64,000 nt of DNA from Myoxocephalus aenaeus (GCA_038501785.1 JBAMJR010000040.1:8429001-8493000); one strand, 5' to 3'. Positions 37,633-51,096 are shown, counted from the first letter of the stretch. Program-made: numbers and translations. The notes: a model not told the origin generated them from the sequence alone.

Positions 37633-38577
37633 ACTGTCACGGTGCTTTAGACTTTAACCCAGCGAGGCCGATATTCCCACTAGAGCAGGTAACGGAGAGA
37701 GAACCTCGACCTTGGCTCCCCAATAGTTAACCAGCATAATACAAGCAGCTAAACATTAACATCTTTCTTTTCCAGCCTGCTAAACTCAGATGTTTGTCTA
37801 TTTTTGGTGTTATTAACTTCTTCATCTTCTTCTTTTGAATAAGTCCTCACTTTTTTGGGGGGACTTGACTTGAACTCTATTTTTAGATGAAAGCACTCTA
37901 TAAATAAAGCTCTGGCAATCTTACACTGAACACTTCTCCGCTCGCTGTTTGTCTCTCCCTTCCGAGTGCGCGCGTGTGTGTGTGTGTGCGCGAGTGTGTG
38001 TGTTATCCGGGAAAACATCCATTCCGGTGGCTGCTAAAGATTCCCGGCTCTCTGACAGGTACGCCGCCCCTCTCGCCCCCCCACCATTCCCTTCTCCATC
38101 TTCAAAACCAAAACAAAGGATCAACTGTCCCGAGGACGAGCGGCGGTCTCGCGTTTCGGTTCCCATGAGGCACGGGTCTAGAGTATACACACTCGCTCCC
38201 TCTATACTGGGCCTGACCTTATGGGGCCAACTCCCCATGAGTGACAACAATGGCTGCGGAAGAACCAGAGGTCAAAAAATGCTCAAACACAAGTTTCCTC
38301 CTGCCGTGCTGTTCAAACTCTTCTTTTCTGCATGGAAACACTGCCGTAAAGAGGAGCGTAAAAAAAGGCCGTACAGGTTGATGTCTCTCACACACACACA
38401 CACTTCGTGCAGTGCAGTGAACTCATGGGATGGGGGGACGCTGCAAATCTCATGTCACCCTTTCTAGACTCCTTTTCATCTAAACCAGCCCTCCATCTGC
38501 AGCATCTAAAAAGGCCAGACCTGTAAATAGAGTTATAGTTGAGCAAAGAGAGAGGAGGAGGGACACTCTGGGTCATT

Positions 38578-38611
<34 letters not shown>

Positions 38612-38872
38612 CCTGGCAGCAAATGGCACAAGCATGCATCTGACTGACCACAGCATGTGGAAACCCCGAGCGCTCACGGAAACAACATATGCGAGCCCAC
38701 AGAGGCAGGTGTTCAAACAGCCACGCACGATCTGTGGGTAGCGATGATGCCTGAACGCTAATGAACAGCAGCACTGAGAGACCCGACACTCAGAATAAGC
38801 CACAGCTACATTAGAGCACAGAAGCAAAGCTCTCTCTCTCTCTGGTCTAATTGGCTACAAAGGCCTATAGGC

Positions 38873-38915
<43 letters not shown>

Positions 38916-39424
38916 CCTCATTTGGTACAGTACAAATTACCTTATTTTCTATGCACATTGTATTGACACAAAGGGCTTGAGGAAAACACTAGCCCACTTG
39001 TCCCAGCGACACTAAAAATTTAACGCATGACATAAACGTTATATTTTTGTCTGTAAACAGACAACTGAATTTGCTGTAAATGGCCGGTACAAAGCAACAA
39101 AAATGTTCCCTTTTTATGGACGATGGAGGTTCATTTACTAGCAATTGTATTCATTGTTGACTAGAACATTCCATAAGAAGGTCCTGAGGGAAAAGCTAGC
39201 TTCAAATACTTCAAACTTTTAATTTGAACATTAGAAAAAGAAAAAAGGCCTCCAAACAGCACGCCTACGAGTCGTGTAATTTGGTAGAAATAAGACGGTG
39301 GTTTTCTACATCATTAAGTAACATACTATTAATTGTACTGACACTAAATATATATAGTATATGTGCACATACAATAAACAGGTCTTCCATCTATGTTTGT
39401 AGCACAAGTTATTGTTTCACACCA

Positions 39425-39460
<36 letters not shown>

Positions 39461-39718
39461 AGGGACGACATCTATGATCTGATACACCTGCAGTGTATCA
39501 GGATCTCACTCAAGTCACAAACCCTTGGATAAAAACACATAACCCCCCTCTGCTGCTTTGCCGTGGCTCCGCAGCGCTTCGGCATTCCAACTATGCAGAG
39601 CGCCGCTTTGATTTCCCACACTTTGAATGGAGTCAGCGAGGAGCAAAGGAAGCGAGGCAATGGAGGAGAAAATGACGACCCCCGGCGCACACAGTCACAC
39701 GCAAGGACACGGACACAC

Positions 39719-39772
<54 letters not shown>

Positions 39773-41086
39773 CGTGCGTCGGTTGAACACATCATCTTCC
39801 TCGGTGCTCCATTCTTCACACACTCTTGGATGCATCACTCTGGACTTTTTTTTAGCATTAAAATAAAATAACAAAGGAGCCAACGTTAATGGCTCTGAAT
39901 AAGTGGTACAGCAGGCATTCAGCTAATGGCACGCGATGCTACCTACTTATCTGGACCTACTTAAAGCCAAACTTTTTCCCAGCAGCGCTCCCTCATACAT
40001 GCACCTGCTCCAGCGCTCCCGTTACAGCCACTTCTACAGTGACGCCTACACTCCTCCTGGTTCCATAGCATTACAGCTATGATGGTGCAGGAAGCAAAGG
40101 CCCGGGCTTTCCTTGTAATAGGAACCATTACTTCCTGGTACGTGTCCTGCCTAGGAGCCGAGTCACGGAAACCTAACACGCGTGTCCAGGTGAAGGAGCC
40201 ACATGACATGCCATAAGCACTGCCACTATCTCTTCTACAACTGCTACTGTTATCAGCACCACTGACCCTACAATCAGACCTCTGGGATTCTGGGAATAAC
40301 ACGCCACTTCTGTACAACCGGTGGCGCGTTACAAACAAGGCCACAGGTGTATTTATCTCTGAAATAACTTGAGTAGAGCTCTCGCTAAAAGCTTTTCTGA
40401 ATTCTGTATTTGTTTAGAATGAACAACTGCTGTCCGTGTCACCCCCGTCTTCAGTATCCAGACATGACAACACGTCTCAAGGATCCGAGTGTGAAGAAAC
40501 ATCAAAGAAAGCGGCGAGCCGCTGGAGGTTTGCGGTGTTCTGGAAACAGTCAGGTTTGTTGATGAAAGGCCTGGACGTTCACCACACAGCCGGAGCCACG
40601 CCGCTCCTGACACGGAGCGATACAAGGAGGTGGGAGGAGGGAGAGGGGGGGGGGGGGGGGGGGGGGGGGAGGGGGGGGGGGGGGTGTCGATGAGAAAAAC
40701 CAGAGGTGGTGTGAAACAAAACAAAAAAAAGACTTAAAAACTGCAGGAGAGACAGATAAACAGCAAATATAAAAGAGGGAGAGGGGGGAGAAAAGAAGGA
40801 AGGGGTGTTCAAAAGATAACTTTCAAGAGGAGGAAATTCCCGGAGGGTTACTATTCCTGGTGTGGTGAGCATACCTTCCTGGTACAGCCCAGATAAAAAG
40901 TGCCTTAATGCTTGCTGATAAGACCACGGGGGGAGGGGGTAAGGAAGGAGGGAGGGAGCTCAAAGGGAAGGAGCTGAGAGGAGAGGAAAGAACGCACTAA
41001 GGACAGAGAGAAAAACAGAAGCAGTGTGCTGATGAGAGGTGTTTGGGAGATGCCGGAGAGTTCTGCAGAGGCGCGCGAAGACAAAG

Positions 41087-41165
<79 letters not shown>

Positions 41166-41482
41166 TCGAGCTGACAATTTGAGGAATTGCTTATTAAATC
41201 CATAATTCAAAAAGACCTCAGTAGCGGAAACATTCGCCTGCTTCTCGGCCTCGTCATATAATCTCTTTCATGAATTCTCTATTACACTCATCAGTCCTGC
41301 TTTATTATTCTCTCCTGGAAGGAGCCATTTATCAAAAAATAAAATAAAAAATAACCAGAAACATAGACACTGTCAGGGGAAACCAGCGTTAATGTAGCAG
41401 TGCACAAAGTAACACAGCCTACGACCGGGGTTGAAGCAGAATGAAAAGACTTTATTTGCCAGTCTACACTCAAGTACAGCAC

Positions 41483-41561
<79 letters not shown>

Positions 41562-43740
41562 CCATCAATTTATTTTGTGCTGACATAAGCTCGTCTCTCC
41601 TTCCTGCAGTGCCTCCTCACCCTCCCATTTTTCTCCCCTAGTGTCCTTCACTCAATCGGTCCCTCAGTGTCTTTGGTCCACCCACCTGAAAGCAAAAGCC
41701 TTTTCTTAAATATATATCAATTGTTTTATTATTGTCTCTCCACCCCTCTATCTGTCCCTCTTGGTCTTGCAGATTCTGCTACAACTAGAGGCCAGCCTTG
41801 GAACAAAAGCGCCTGGAAACGCGGGTTAGTCTCGGCCGGTGGCTGGATGACCGGGACCCCGAGTCTAGTCTCACGAGTCTGTTGCTCATGCGTCTGAACA
41901 GGGACTTTACAGGGGAGGGCCGAGCAGGGGGACTCTGTGCTGCAGGCTCTGTCCTGCCGTCGGCATCTGGCTCTGGAAGACAACACAGCCAACCTGCAGT
42001 TAGATCAGACCACTGGGGGAAATTGGTCGACTGCATTGTCGCTAAAGCAATTAAAGACATTACTACATCTTTAAAACCATACTAATTTTGCCTATATATG
42101 TCCATCGGTTTGAAGCCCACTAACTGCGCACCAACGTTTCTCCTGCTCGGCTCATGGACTTTACATTGTGACGACGTTTAAAAATCGTTTAAAAAAAGTT
42201 TACAAATATAAAACCTCCATAGATCTATAAATCATAAGAGAAAGAGTCACTTGTTGGCAGTTTGAGGGGTCCCATCAACACTTTTACAGACGTCTCTTTT
42301 ATAATAGTGGCTTTTTTCGGGCTGCACAGGCAATTTATTGCTGAAAGTGGAAAAGGAAACAAAATATATCGAAAGCCAGGCTGAGCGGTGATGCCGTATC
42401 CAGTTCTTATTATACATCCTAGCTAATTAGCCAGGTGCTAGTTAGTTAGTTATATAATTTCGGGAAAAATTTAAAACACATTTGGGCAGCACTTCTTTAA
42501 TGGTCACTCTTCATACTGACCTGAGTCTATCTAGTTTATATAGCTTCGTCAGAGCTATACAAGACTTTAGAGAGGCAGATGAACTACAAACGGTGACAGT
42601 AGTTATAGGCAACAGTGTTTGAAGGGTGCATGTCGACGCCTGCTGACTGCGGTGCTCACCAGGGTCAAGACACTGGGCTGGGGTGCTGAGAGAAATTCAC
42701 AGATAAGCGTTTCAGTTATCATGCTTCATATCAATGTCGCTGGAGCACCAAGCCCAGGATTCTTTTAAATTAAAAATCAGTAAGAAATGCATCAGTTTGC
42801 CCGCAAGCCAAAATAAAAAAAGATACCACTGATTATTTATGTATTCTAATGCGTCTTTACATTTGAGTGGAAACCAACTCCAGTCTTCTGGTGATTTTCA
42901 TTTGTTCAAACTCCTTTCAGTCTACATCCACGATTTTAAATACAAATAAATAAATCAATTTAAATATATACTAAATATAGTTAGTTAAAAAAAAATCCAG
43001 AGCATTCAAAATCAAAACCAGTGGCCTAAACTAAAATGGCCACAAAAAAAAAATAATCAAAAGCTGAACCGTTTGGAAGCAATATATGAGCTGGCATTTA
43101 TGATACGTCATTGAGTCCAGAGTGTACAAAGTTTAACATTCTGTTAAAGCATGTCACACCTTCACCTGACACGATCAGTAAACACTCCTTTTCCTAAGCT
43201 GCATTTATAGACCCTTTTACAGTTTGTAAACAGCAGTGACGTATGAAAGTGTGCGCACGTAGCTTAGCGACGGAAGTACGGCGGAGTGCAGTAGCTCATC
43301 GAGCCATATAAGGGCGTCAAACATCAAAGATGGCGAATGCAACCTAAACAAATCGACTCTCCAGATCAGTGAGCTAGTAGTGTGTGAGTAGAATACATAG
43401 CATGTGGAGAGCTTGCATATTTCTGATGATAAAAAAAGTGGACTGTACAGCTCACTTCCTTCTCCGACAGCCCACCAGTTTGCCCACTGCCTCACCCTTT
43501 CTCCTTCTGCATCGGTCCAAAGTGCCGTTTATCCCTCCTTTCTCCTCCAGTCAGGTTTTTTTTTTTTTCTAGAGCTCACTCTGTTTTCTTACCTCCCTCT
43601 CTATCCATTCATCTTCCCTCAACAACTCAGTTATAGAGAGTCCCCCCCCCCAGTCCGGCCTCCTGTCCTGTCTAATCTAGCTAGCAGACGTGATCAGAGG
43701 CTGGCCACATTCCATCCAATATGCCCCCTCCCTCCCTTTA

Positions 43741-43778
<38 letters not shown>

Positions 43779-45185
43779 CCACCCTCCCCAGCTTGGGCCT
43801 CACTCTGCATTCCTCCCTTGCTAATGCTATTCCCACTATCCTCCTCTCTCTCCCTCCCTCCCTCTCCCCCTGCATTCCTATCACACTTACACTACTCCCT
43901 CTGCTTTCCCCACATCTCTAATTACATGCCTTTCCTAGACAATGCATTATACATTGCTCCCTCTTTAATACGGTTTACTCTATCTCCCCTTTCATCCTTC
44001 CAACCTCTTATTAGGCCTAAGATATGTTCCTCCTCCATCGCTATGAATCCATCGTTCCCTCGCAGCATCCGAGGTTCTCTGAGGAAAACCTGAGATCCAA
44101 AGTGCCGCTGGTTGATTTCTATTATGTTTCACACAGACGTCTCTCCTGTGCTTCCTCCATTACACCTGCCAGCACTCCATCTCTCTCGCTTTAATCCTTT
44201 CATCGCAGTAGTGAATATCTCCCTCCTTACATCCTCACTTATTCTGATTGTTTTGTGCTGCGTCTCTTTCATCCAAATATTTTTCCTCCACCACTCTGTC
44301 TCACATTCTGAGCCCATGTCTTCCACGGCACACCAACCTCCCTTTCAGTGCTTACCAAACTCGGCACATTGCTTATCGCACTCAAGAAGTTGCTGCTGTT
44401 ATCCTGCTTTAATGCTTGCTTTGCAGGGTGGGTAGACTTTGTCCGTGTTGTACTTTCACACACCGTACATTTCCTTTTCTCTGGCTGGATGAGTCATGGG
44501 CTGATTACTAATTACAAAGGCAGTCCCTGCTGGGATACGCAAATACAAGCATTCCTGTCCCTCTCTATACCTTTTTTTTTTTTTTTTTCCTCTACCATAC
44601 AGGGGGACGAGTTGCGGGCCATTTAGGACTGAAACCGTGTGAGCGATGAGCAACGTCACAAAACAAACCCACGCCCCGGAGAGAGATTGCTTGGAAACTT
44701 GCTCCCGCTACATGGGGGACCTAGAAACTTTGTGAATGTTTTGTGTACAACCATGTTTCCAGCCAAGCAAACACAAACCTGGGCTCAGTTTCCACACTGC
44801 TGCTGTGACAGCAAGGACAAAATAAAAACTGAATTACTTTAAATTGTCTTTTAACTGGTTATATAACAGTCTCAGTTTAATACTGATACTTGTATGCTAT
44901 ACACCTACTTAAGTAAATGAGACCATCAACTAGAAGATTGGTTATATTCCATACAGTTATTCTTTATGCACGTCATCGCCGCCAGATAAGATTTTTCGTG
45001 AAATCTTCACGGAATCGAGCCGGTTCAACAGAAACTCAGTCAGCTCAAACTCCTGCGGGGCCTCCAGCAGTGGGACCCTAACGCTATTGTCCACATGGGC
45101 CGGGGGGGGGGGAAGATCGAGACCATCTTTGATGACAAGCGCAGGAGGAAGAGGGTAAAGAACCAGGGAGTCTCAGTGCGAGGTA

Positions 45186-45276
<91 letters not shown>

Positions 45277-48200
45277 GAAAGTACCCTGTAGTAGCTCTAA
45301 AAATAAACTAACATTGACATTACTCAGTTGGCCACTTTGTCTTTAACAGCTGACTAATGACCACAACAGTCTCCATTTACACAGAGCTTAGCAAAAACAG
45401 TGAGGACCAGGAAGTAGCTCCTAAAAACTCTTATCTAATGGCCTGCCTGGAATAGGTGTCATTTACATTTTATTGATACCGAATCATATGGTTTGTGTAG
45501 ACAAAGACACTATTTGAAGTAGCTACAACTACATGAGAATATCACACACATCCAAATGACAGATTAGGTTACAAAAAGACAGTTTAGGCAGACCATTAAC
45601 TTTTAAACACTTTATTTGAAATACATATTTTTTTAGATAACTTGTAGCGCTATTTATCAATCTAGATGGTTTTGGTGTGAGTTGCAGAGATGTCTGCCTT
45701 CTCTCCAAGATAATGGGGAAGCAAATACAGAAGAAAAACTCAACAGTAATGTCTATCCAGAAATCATGACCCGGTTACTCAGGATAAGCAGACCTTTTTG
45801 TGAGCAGTTTCATGAAGGAACTACTTTCTCTCCACCAAACTACACCCACCAGTGAAGCTGACCCTGGGTGTGTCCCGCCAACCACGTCACCGCTCAGAAG
45901 GCAGCGTGCATCTACTCGTGGATCAGAGGCTTGTGCTCATGACAGCGGGAGATGTAAACATTAACGGTGTCGTCCTCGGCTGAGCTATAGTGTCAGCTAG
46001 GTCAGTGGTGCTAGGTATGCTGGGTAAGATAGTCCACGAGTAGATGCACGCTTCTTTCTGCACAGGGACACGGTTGGCGCATGTAGTAGCTCCTCCATGA
46101 AACGGCTCACAACAAGGCCTGTTGGTTTTCTTGAGTAACCGGGTCATGATTTATTGAAAGAGACATTACGTTGAGTTCGTATGTTTTGGGGGATTTGAGC
46201 ACCACAAGCCAAGTGCCATTTAGTCTGATGAAGAAGGCTGATGTCTCCTAACCCACACCAAAACAATCTAGATGGATAAATAGCCCTACAGGTAAGAGGG
46301 AAAAAGTATGTATTTCATATTTTAGGGTGAACTGTCCCTTTAAGACTGTGTCTGTGTTTTCAAATGCTAGCAATACTGCTCCCAGCATGCTTTGCAGCTC
46401 CCATCAGCCTCATACATTGTTAATCCGACTATGAGCCGGCCTCTTCACTGCTGCCTTGACAACCAGTAAACAGTGGACGCCTCACTGCCAGCTCAATAAT
46501 CATCACAGTGTTCACAGATGGGGGCGGCGGGGTGTAAGGGATCCCCGGTGCTGTCGGGATATATTGGCGTGTGTTGAAGCAAAGTTAAAACTGACCAGCA
46601 CAGACGGAGTCTGGTAGTCCACACGCAGACACAAACACTTACTCCATTGGTCAGCAGTAAGCAAGACGGCGTTAATGGCTGGTCAGTGATGTGGCGGTGA
46701 TGCATAAACAACAACAATGTGGGCATTATTCAAGAACCCCATCAGAACAATACAACAACAGACCGTCCATCCCTCTATCCAACTCAGAGCACCTAGCCTG
46801 GGATACACGTAGGATTTAGACTTCCAGACAGATACAATGCACTGCCCAAAATAACCTCACATGGACTGAACTGTGCCGGGAATCGACACCCACACACAAA
46901 TTATGTCAACGGAAATTGCCGGAAACCAATCGCACAGTCTGGAGATTCAGTGTCGTTTTTATTAGCTCCAAAACACATTTCCTAGACATCCGTGTAATAA
47001 GAATGCACTGCCCTATTCCATGGAGGCCAAGCTGGGAGAGACTTCGGCCCCCACCGCTGCCTCGTCTGAAGTCCTGCTCTTACGCAATAATGAGCGATCA
47101 CGTCGCATCTGACCAACGAAGACATTTACATAATCGCTCAGTTCTCAAAAAGGACATAGTAGTAGTCTAACAGAGCCAGTTTGTGACCGGAAGACTGAAG
47201 CGCTGTGGTGCACTAAAAACAAAGTGGTGGAGAGCAGACAACTGTGGCAGGGTTGCCCCTTTCGGTGTCGGGTCATTTGTGCTGAAGACAACAAACTAGA
47301 TCGTGGAGCACTTAGTAACGTTAAAACAATATAACCTGTCATCCACGGTCAATTCAACATCACGTTGCCAAGAGAGCAGATTGCAAAGATGCGAGACACA
47401 TCGCGAGAGATAATAATTGCAGAATTGGAATAAATTATCTGTAAACTGAGACATGGCTGCATCCGCACACTGCAGAGCCCTTAAAGCTGGGACCAACTGG
47501 TGCTTAGCGTTAGGGTGAAGGGGGGGGTGAGCAAATCAGGAGGGAACCCTGGGTCTGAGCAAAGGGGTCTGCAGGGCGGCTGTGGCTGCATTAGTGTGCG
47601 TTTGTCCTTGTTGCGTGCGACTGCCTGCCTGATGTGTGATGCCTGCCTGCCTGCCTGCCTGCATGAACGTGTGTTTCCATGTGTTTTTGTGTGTGTGCGA
47701 GCAGCAGCGAGCCCAGCGTGGGGCTAGCGTCTGGGGCGTGTAATTGAAACACGGTCCCACGCAGCGCTGCACGGTGACCCCACTAATCTCATCCTGACAA
47801 AGTAGCTTAGCTTCTATAGGGTCATATGGCACAGCGAGACAGCTTAAACACAACGGAGCGCGCGGCCCGACCCGCACGCCCCGGGGATCCCCCCATGCAT
47901 TCAACAGGTCACACTTTGCAACTCATTAGGCACACTTCAAAAATCAATTTAAATTGTTTTATATTTTATATATATATCCTCCGATAGAAACAGGTTTACG
48001 CTAAACCCTAAACACGTGTAAACAATGACGAGCAAACTAACAGTCATGAGCAAATATTACAGCAGCCACAAATTCCAGGTAACGCGCTAAAGACACAGGA
48101 TGTGCTAATCGGACAAGTGCCCCTTGGGCAGTTTGACTATTGGTGGTGGCGGTGGGGGATGAAAGTATTCATCTACTCAAGTAGACTTGATTTTTATTTT

Positions 48201-50419
48201 GCCCTTGCAGAGAAATTGCCTTTGGAAACAAACACTGCTTCTCAACAAGGCCGCTGACCTTTAGCTATGTGGGTCAGGAAAGGACACCAGAAGTCACAGC
48301 TAGAGCACAATGGTGATGACAGCTCAATGAGGACAAAATACACAAGCAGCTATCAGCTGGAAAAACTGAAAAGGTAAAGTGATCCCGTGGTCTTTCATAA
48401 TTGCATCTTTTTGATTATCGAGACAAAATACACCAAGCTTAACAGCAGATTTTTCCTGTTCAACGGCCCATCTCGTATTTCTAAAGCTACACAATTCAGA
48501 GACAGCAGAAAAATTTTGTTTGTGTGTCCATCAGAAAGCCGATCTGCCCGAACAAAACAGGCGCAAACTATCACTCTTGGTTCAAACACCTCCTCCGTGC
48601 TTACCTTTCCTCTGCAGGAACAGCCTGAGCAGAGGGCTGGCAGTGGAGATGGCTTTGTGGTAGTTGTCATCATTGTTGATGGGTAGCAGGTCGCCGTGGA
48701 CGTCAGCGTAGCCCACCAGCAACTCCACGTTGGGGATGCGATGCACGTGCTGCAGGAGGCCGTAGAACTCATCGAAGCGGCCCGGCTTCGACCGATCCAG
48801 CGAGAACCGGCGAAACTCTGCACCAAACTGGGACGAAGCAGACAGGCAGACACGTGGATACAAAATATAAAAAGGGTGCTTGAGAAACTGATTAACACAG
48901 GGCCAAAGAAACCGCAAGATATCTGAGATGTAGTGAAAAGCCTTGGCTTCCAAATACATGCACGCTTAATTAAGAAACACTGAAGGGCTCTGAGATTTCA
49001 GGCGGTGTTTGATGAGTACACACTGTTCTCTGGTAGCCTAGCTCATCTCAAAACCACTGTGCTGTATGTAAGAGTCTGCCTTCCATGTGGACAAGCGAAC
49101 ACGCCACATGTGATGAATTATTAATGCAGACTTTGTGATATGTGTGTATGTGTGTGTCTCTGGGTTTCTGTGTTTGTGGATGCAATGTGCTCCTGGCTGA
49201 CCGGCACTGTCTAATCAAGCTGTCTGACACAATGTCTGGTATTCAGTTGGAAGGAGGACCATGTGTTTATACAGCAGCCACACATTCCCACAATGCCGGC
49301 TTGTGAGTAACGTGGAGGGATCACTGTGGTCTGGCCGGATCAATGGCCGCAGATGCATAGTCTTTAAGCAACTGTTTTTGACGGGAGGCACCAAGTGTTG
49401 TGGTTACTGTTGCCCAGCCCTAAAAAAAAAAAATGTATCTACAATTCACTGCCAAACTGGACACACACACAGTCACTCTGAGGCATCGCATGCCTTGGCA
49501 GCAAGCAGAATTACATGAACTATAGGTTGGGAAGCAAAGCAGGCCCCAGGCCTGTTTTCTGCTAAGTACCCGCATTCGGACATGAGTAGACAAAACATTT
49601 CAAATGACCCTGAACAAGGCTGAGCAAAGTCTAAACGAGTATTAGTAATACTTTTGTGTCAAGAAAAGAAACAAAACGCACGTTGTAATTGAGAACTATA
49701 AAAAAAAAAAAAAAAAAAGGTAGTGACCCAAACGATAGGTCACGGTTTGTTTCATCTTAATGTAACATCGAGGCCCCATTCCTCACCGCGTGCGGCACGC
49801 ACAGGGACAGACGGCCGCGGAAGGAGCCACGAGCCGGGGACAGGCCGTACCACACCTCCACGGACAGGGACAGGGGAACCGCGCGGCAAGGGGACTAACT
49901 GGCGAGTTACGCCGGATTAGTTTCACGCAAATCACCTTGCAATGCTCGTGTTTACTGCCCCGAAACTTGACTTGTAACTTTGAGTCAATACACGTTACGT
50001 GAACAGAGAGGCGCGGCGGAGGAAGCTGCGACAGGTGACACGGGACAGGTGACACGGGACAGGTGACGCGGGCTTCACCGCGGAGGGAGAGAAGAAAAAA
50101 ACACCTCCACCTTCAAAAAGCCGCGTCGGAACTTGACGTGACTCGGGTCAACTAACCGTCACGCCACGGCGAGCGTCAAAGTTTGAAGCTAGGAAGAAGC
50201 TCGTCGTTGTCAGGACACCCGCGTCGGCTAGTGCCGCTTTAGCTCGTGTCATCCGCGCGACATCATAATTTGCTATCAAGCCACTTAGCAGGCTAAATTA
50301 GCCAGAGTTATCGTCACGGGAGACGGGGGGTAACCATGGCGTCGCGTGGACGTTACCTTGCTCTTCACCTCCACGGCACTCAGAGAACGGTTGCTCGGCA
50401 CTCGGTGGGTTTTGTTCAT
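35991..50419 (-). CDS. pard6b: Partitioning defective 6 homolog beta, three coding exons
   Basis: PAR6B is the scaffold of the PAR3-aPKC-CDC42 polarity complex at apical junctions. Exons: 50357-50419, 48605-48827, 35991-36934; phases join to 1230 nt, 409 aa (human about 372). Exon 1 encodes MNKTHRVPSNRSLSAVEVKSK. Exon 2 is the PB1 domain (about 22-95: FGAEFRRFSLDRSKPGRFDE, LLPINNDDNYHKAISTASPL), which pairs with aPKC. Exon 3 has the semi-CRIB motif (about 132-150: ISLPRDFRPVSSIIDVDI) for CDC42-GTP, a PDZ domain (about 157-250: EKPLGFYIRDGSSVRVT, NDEVLEVNGIEVAGKSLDQV), then low-complexity Gly and Ala runs, an acidic stretch and the conserved C-terminus EEDGTVITL, a PDZ-ligand-like end. The start fits the family N-terminus and a clean GTAACG donor after KSK. 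Synteny supports the beta member. Confidence 0.95.
36305..36460 (-). repeat. pard6b: Homopolymeric Gly and Ala codon tracts in pard6b
   Basis: The stretch contains a run of eight Gly codons (about 36425-36450) and a run of Ala codons (about 36325-36347) after the PDZ domain. Both are GC-rich trinucleotide repeats and largely explain why this protein is longer than mammalian PAR6B. Confidence 0.85.
37589..37632. repeat. (GT)n microsatellite
   Basis: Uninterrupted dinucleotide run within pard6b intron 2. Confidence 0.95.
38581..38609. repeat. (AC)n microsatellite
   Basis: Uninterrupted dinucleotide run within pard6b intron 2. Confidence 0.95.
38875..38912. repeat. (AC)n microsatellite
   Basis: Uninterrupted dinucleotide run within pard6b intron 2. 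Confidence 0.95.
39425..39460. repeat. (TTG)n microsatellite
   Basis: About twelve perfect TTG trinucleotides within pard6b intron 2. Confidence 0.95.
39721..39770. repeat. (AC)n microsatellite
   Basis: About 25 AC units within pard6b intron 2. Confidence 0.95.
40645..40684 (+). repeat. Poly-G tract
   Basis: Two long G runs separated by a single A, about 40 nt, inside a G-rich purine stretch starting near 40627. It has G-quadruplex potential on the plus strand and C-rich sequence in the pard6b pre-mRNA. Confidence 0.95.
41090..41164. repeat. (TG)n microsatellite
   Basis: About 37 perfect TG units within pard6b intron 2, one of the longest runs in the window. Confidence 0.95.
41486..41560. 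repeat. (GT)n microsatellite
   Basis: About 37 GT units, only 320 nt from the preceding TG run and in the same orientation. Confidence 0.95.
43742..43780. repeat. (CT)n microsatellite in a pyrimidine-rich region
   Basis: CT run inside about 600 nt (43490-44100) of strongly pyrimidine-biased plus strand, so the pard6b pre-mRNA is purine-rich here. Confidence 0.9.
45189..45273. repeat. (AC)n double microsatellite
   Basis: Two AC runs (45189-45239 and 45245-45273) split by CCTA. Confidence 0.95.
45600..46345. mobile_element. Foldback (long inverted repeat) MITE-like element
   Basis: The left arm from about 45618 and the right arm to about 46320 are inverted copies: GAAATACATA, then GCTATTTATC, CAATCTAGATGG/TTTTGGTGTG, ATCATGACCCGGTTACTCA and CGTGCATCTACTCGTGGA occur in both, on opposite strands, in mirrored order. 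Arms are about 300-350 nt and meet near 45950-45990. The right outer end reads AGGGTGAACTGTCCCTTTAAG, whose complement AAGGGACAGTTCACCC resembles ends of common fish DNA-transposon MITEs. No transposase frame is present. It lies in pard6b intron 2. Confidence 0.75.
48828..50356 (-). other. pard6b: pard6b intron 1
   Basis: No coding sequence is recognised. It contains a short poly-A run (49700-49717) and CpG-rich sequence near its 5' end (49780-50356), which is part of the promoter CpG island. Confidence 0.8.
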
Positions 50420-50660
50420 GTTTCGCTAGCAGCGGGACCGCCGCCAGAGCCGCGCTCCTGCTGCCGCTGCCGCTCTGCTCCGTGTCCCAAAAACAAACAA
50501 AAAACACCCGTGTTGTATCCACCAGTTATTCCAGTAACACGGGCTGTCTCCCAGCGAGCGACTTCTCCACGTCCACCGGGTTGCGTTGTTTCTCCAAGAA
50601 TGCGACACCGGCTGCCAACCAGCCGAGCTCACCCAGGAAACTTATCTCATACTTGCCGCT
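50420..50660 (-). promoter_or_regulatory. pard6b: pard6b 5' UTR and promoter region
   Basis: CpG- and GC-rich sequence directly upstream of the pard6b start codon, continuous with CpG-rich intron 1. No TATA box was seen. Extent is approximate. Confidence 0.5.
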
Positions 50661-50907
50661 GCCAATGTAGTTACACCACTACTATGTACTGTGTGTGTGT
50701 GTGTCTCTCTCTCTCTCTGTGTGAGAGCTGGCGACACCACGAGACTTCAAAATAAAAGACTCGGTGTTTCGCTCACCCATGACTTCACAATAAGAGTCCT
50801 TTATTTTTCGAGCTGCAGGTAGGGACTCCCAACCTTGGTCCAAACTAACTAAAACACTACACAACGTATTTTATGATCCCACCCAAAAAGTTGTTTGGGC
50901 TCACGAC

Positions 50908-50910
50908 AAA

Positions 50911-50953
<43 letters not shown>

Positions 50954-51096
50954 CTTTATTAATCCCCAAGGGGAAATTTGTTGTCGTAATAGCACCTTAC
51001 AACTTACAGTTTACAGATACAAATAAACACACAAGATAAAATATATAAAAAAGCAACAGGGATGAAAGATATATACAAAATGAAATTAAAATAAAG

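Larger units (their letters stand above)
36935..48604 (-). other. pard6b: pard6b intron 2 (11.7 kb)
   Basis: A very repeat-rich intron with at least nine long microsatellites, a poly-G tract, a foldback element (45600-46345) and pyrimidine-rich plus-strand sequence (43490-44100). I saw no additional coding exon. An open frame at 41785-42060 (minus) lacks family resemblance and splice support. Confidence 0.8.

Noticed and set aside
41785..42060. Minus-strand open frame with an Arg/Ser-rich tail in pard6b intron 2
   Set aside because: No family resemblance, no supported splice signals and no codon-bias evidence; likely chance in GC-richer intron sequence.
43404..44093. 229-codon plus-strand open frame
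   Set aside because: Arises from a pyrimidine-rich low-complexity stretch; no homology and no splice context.
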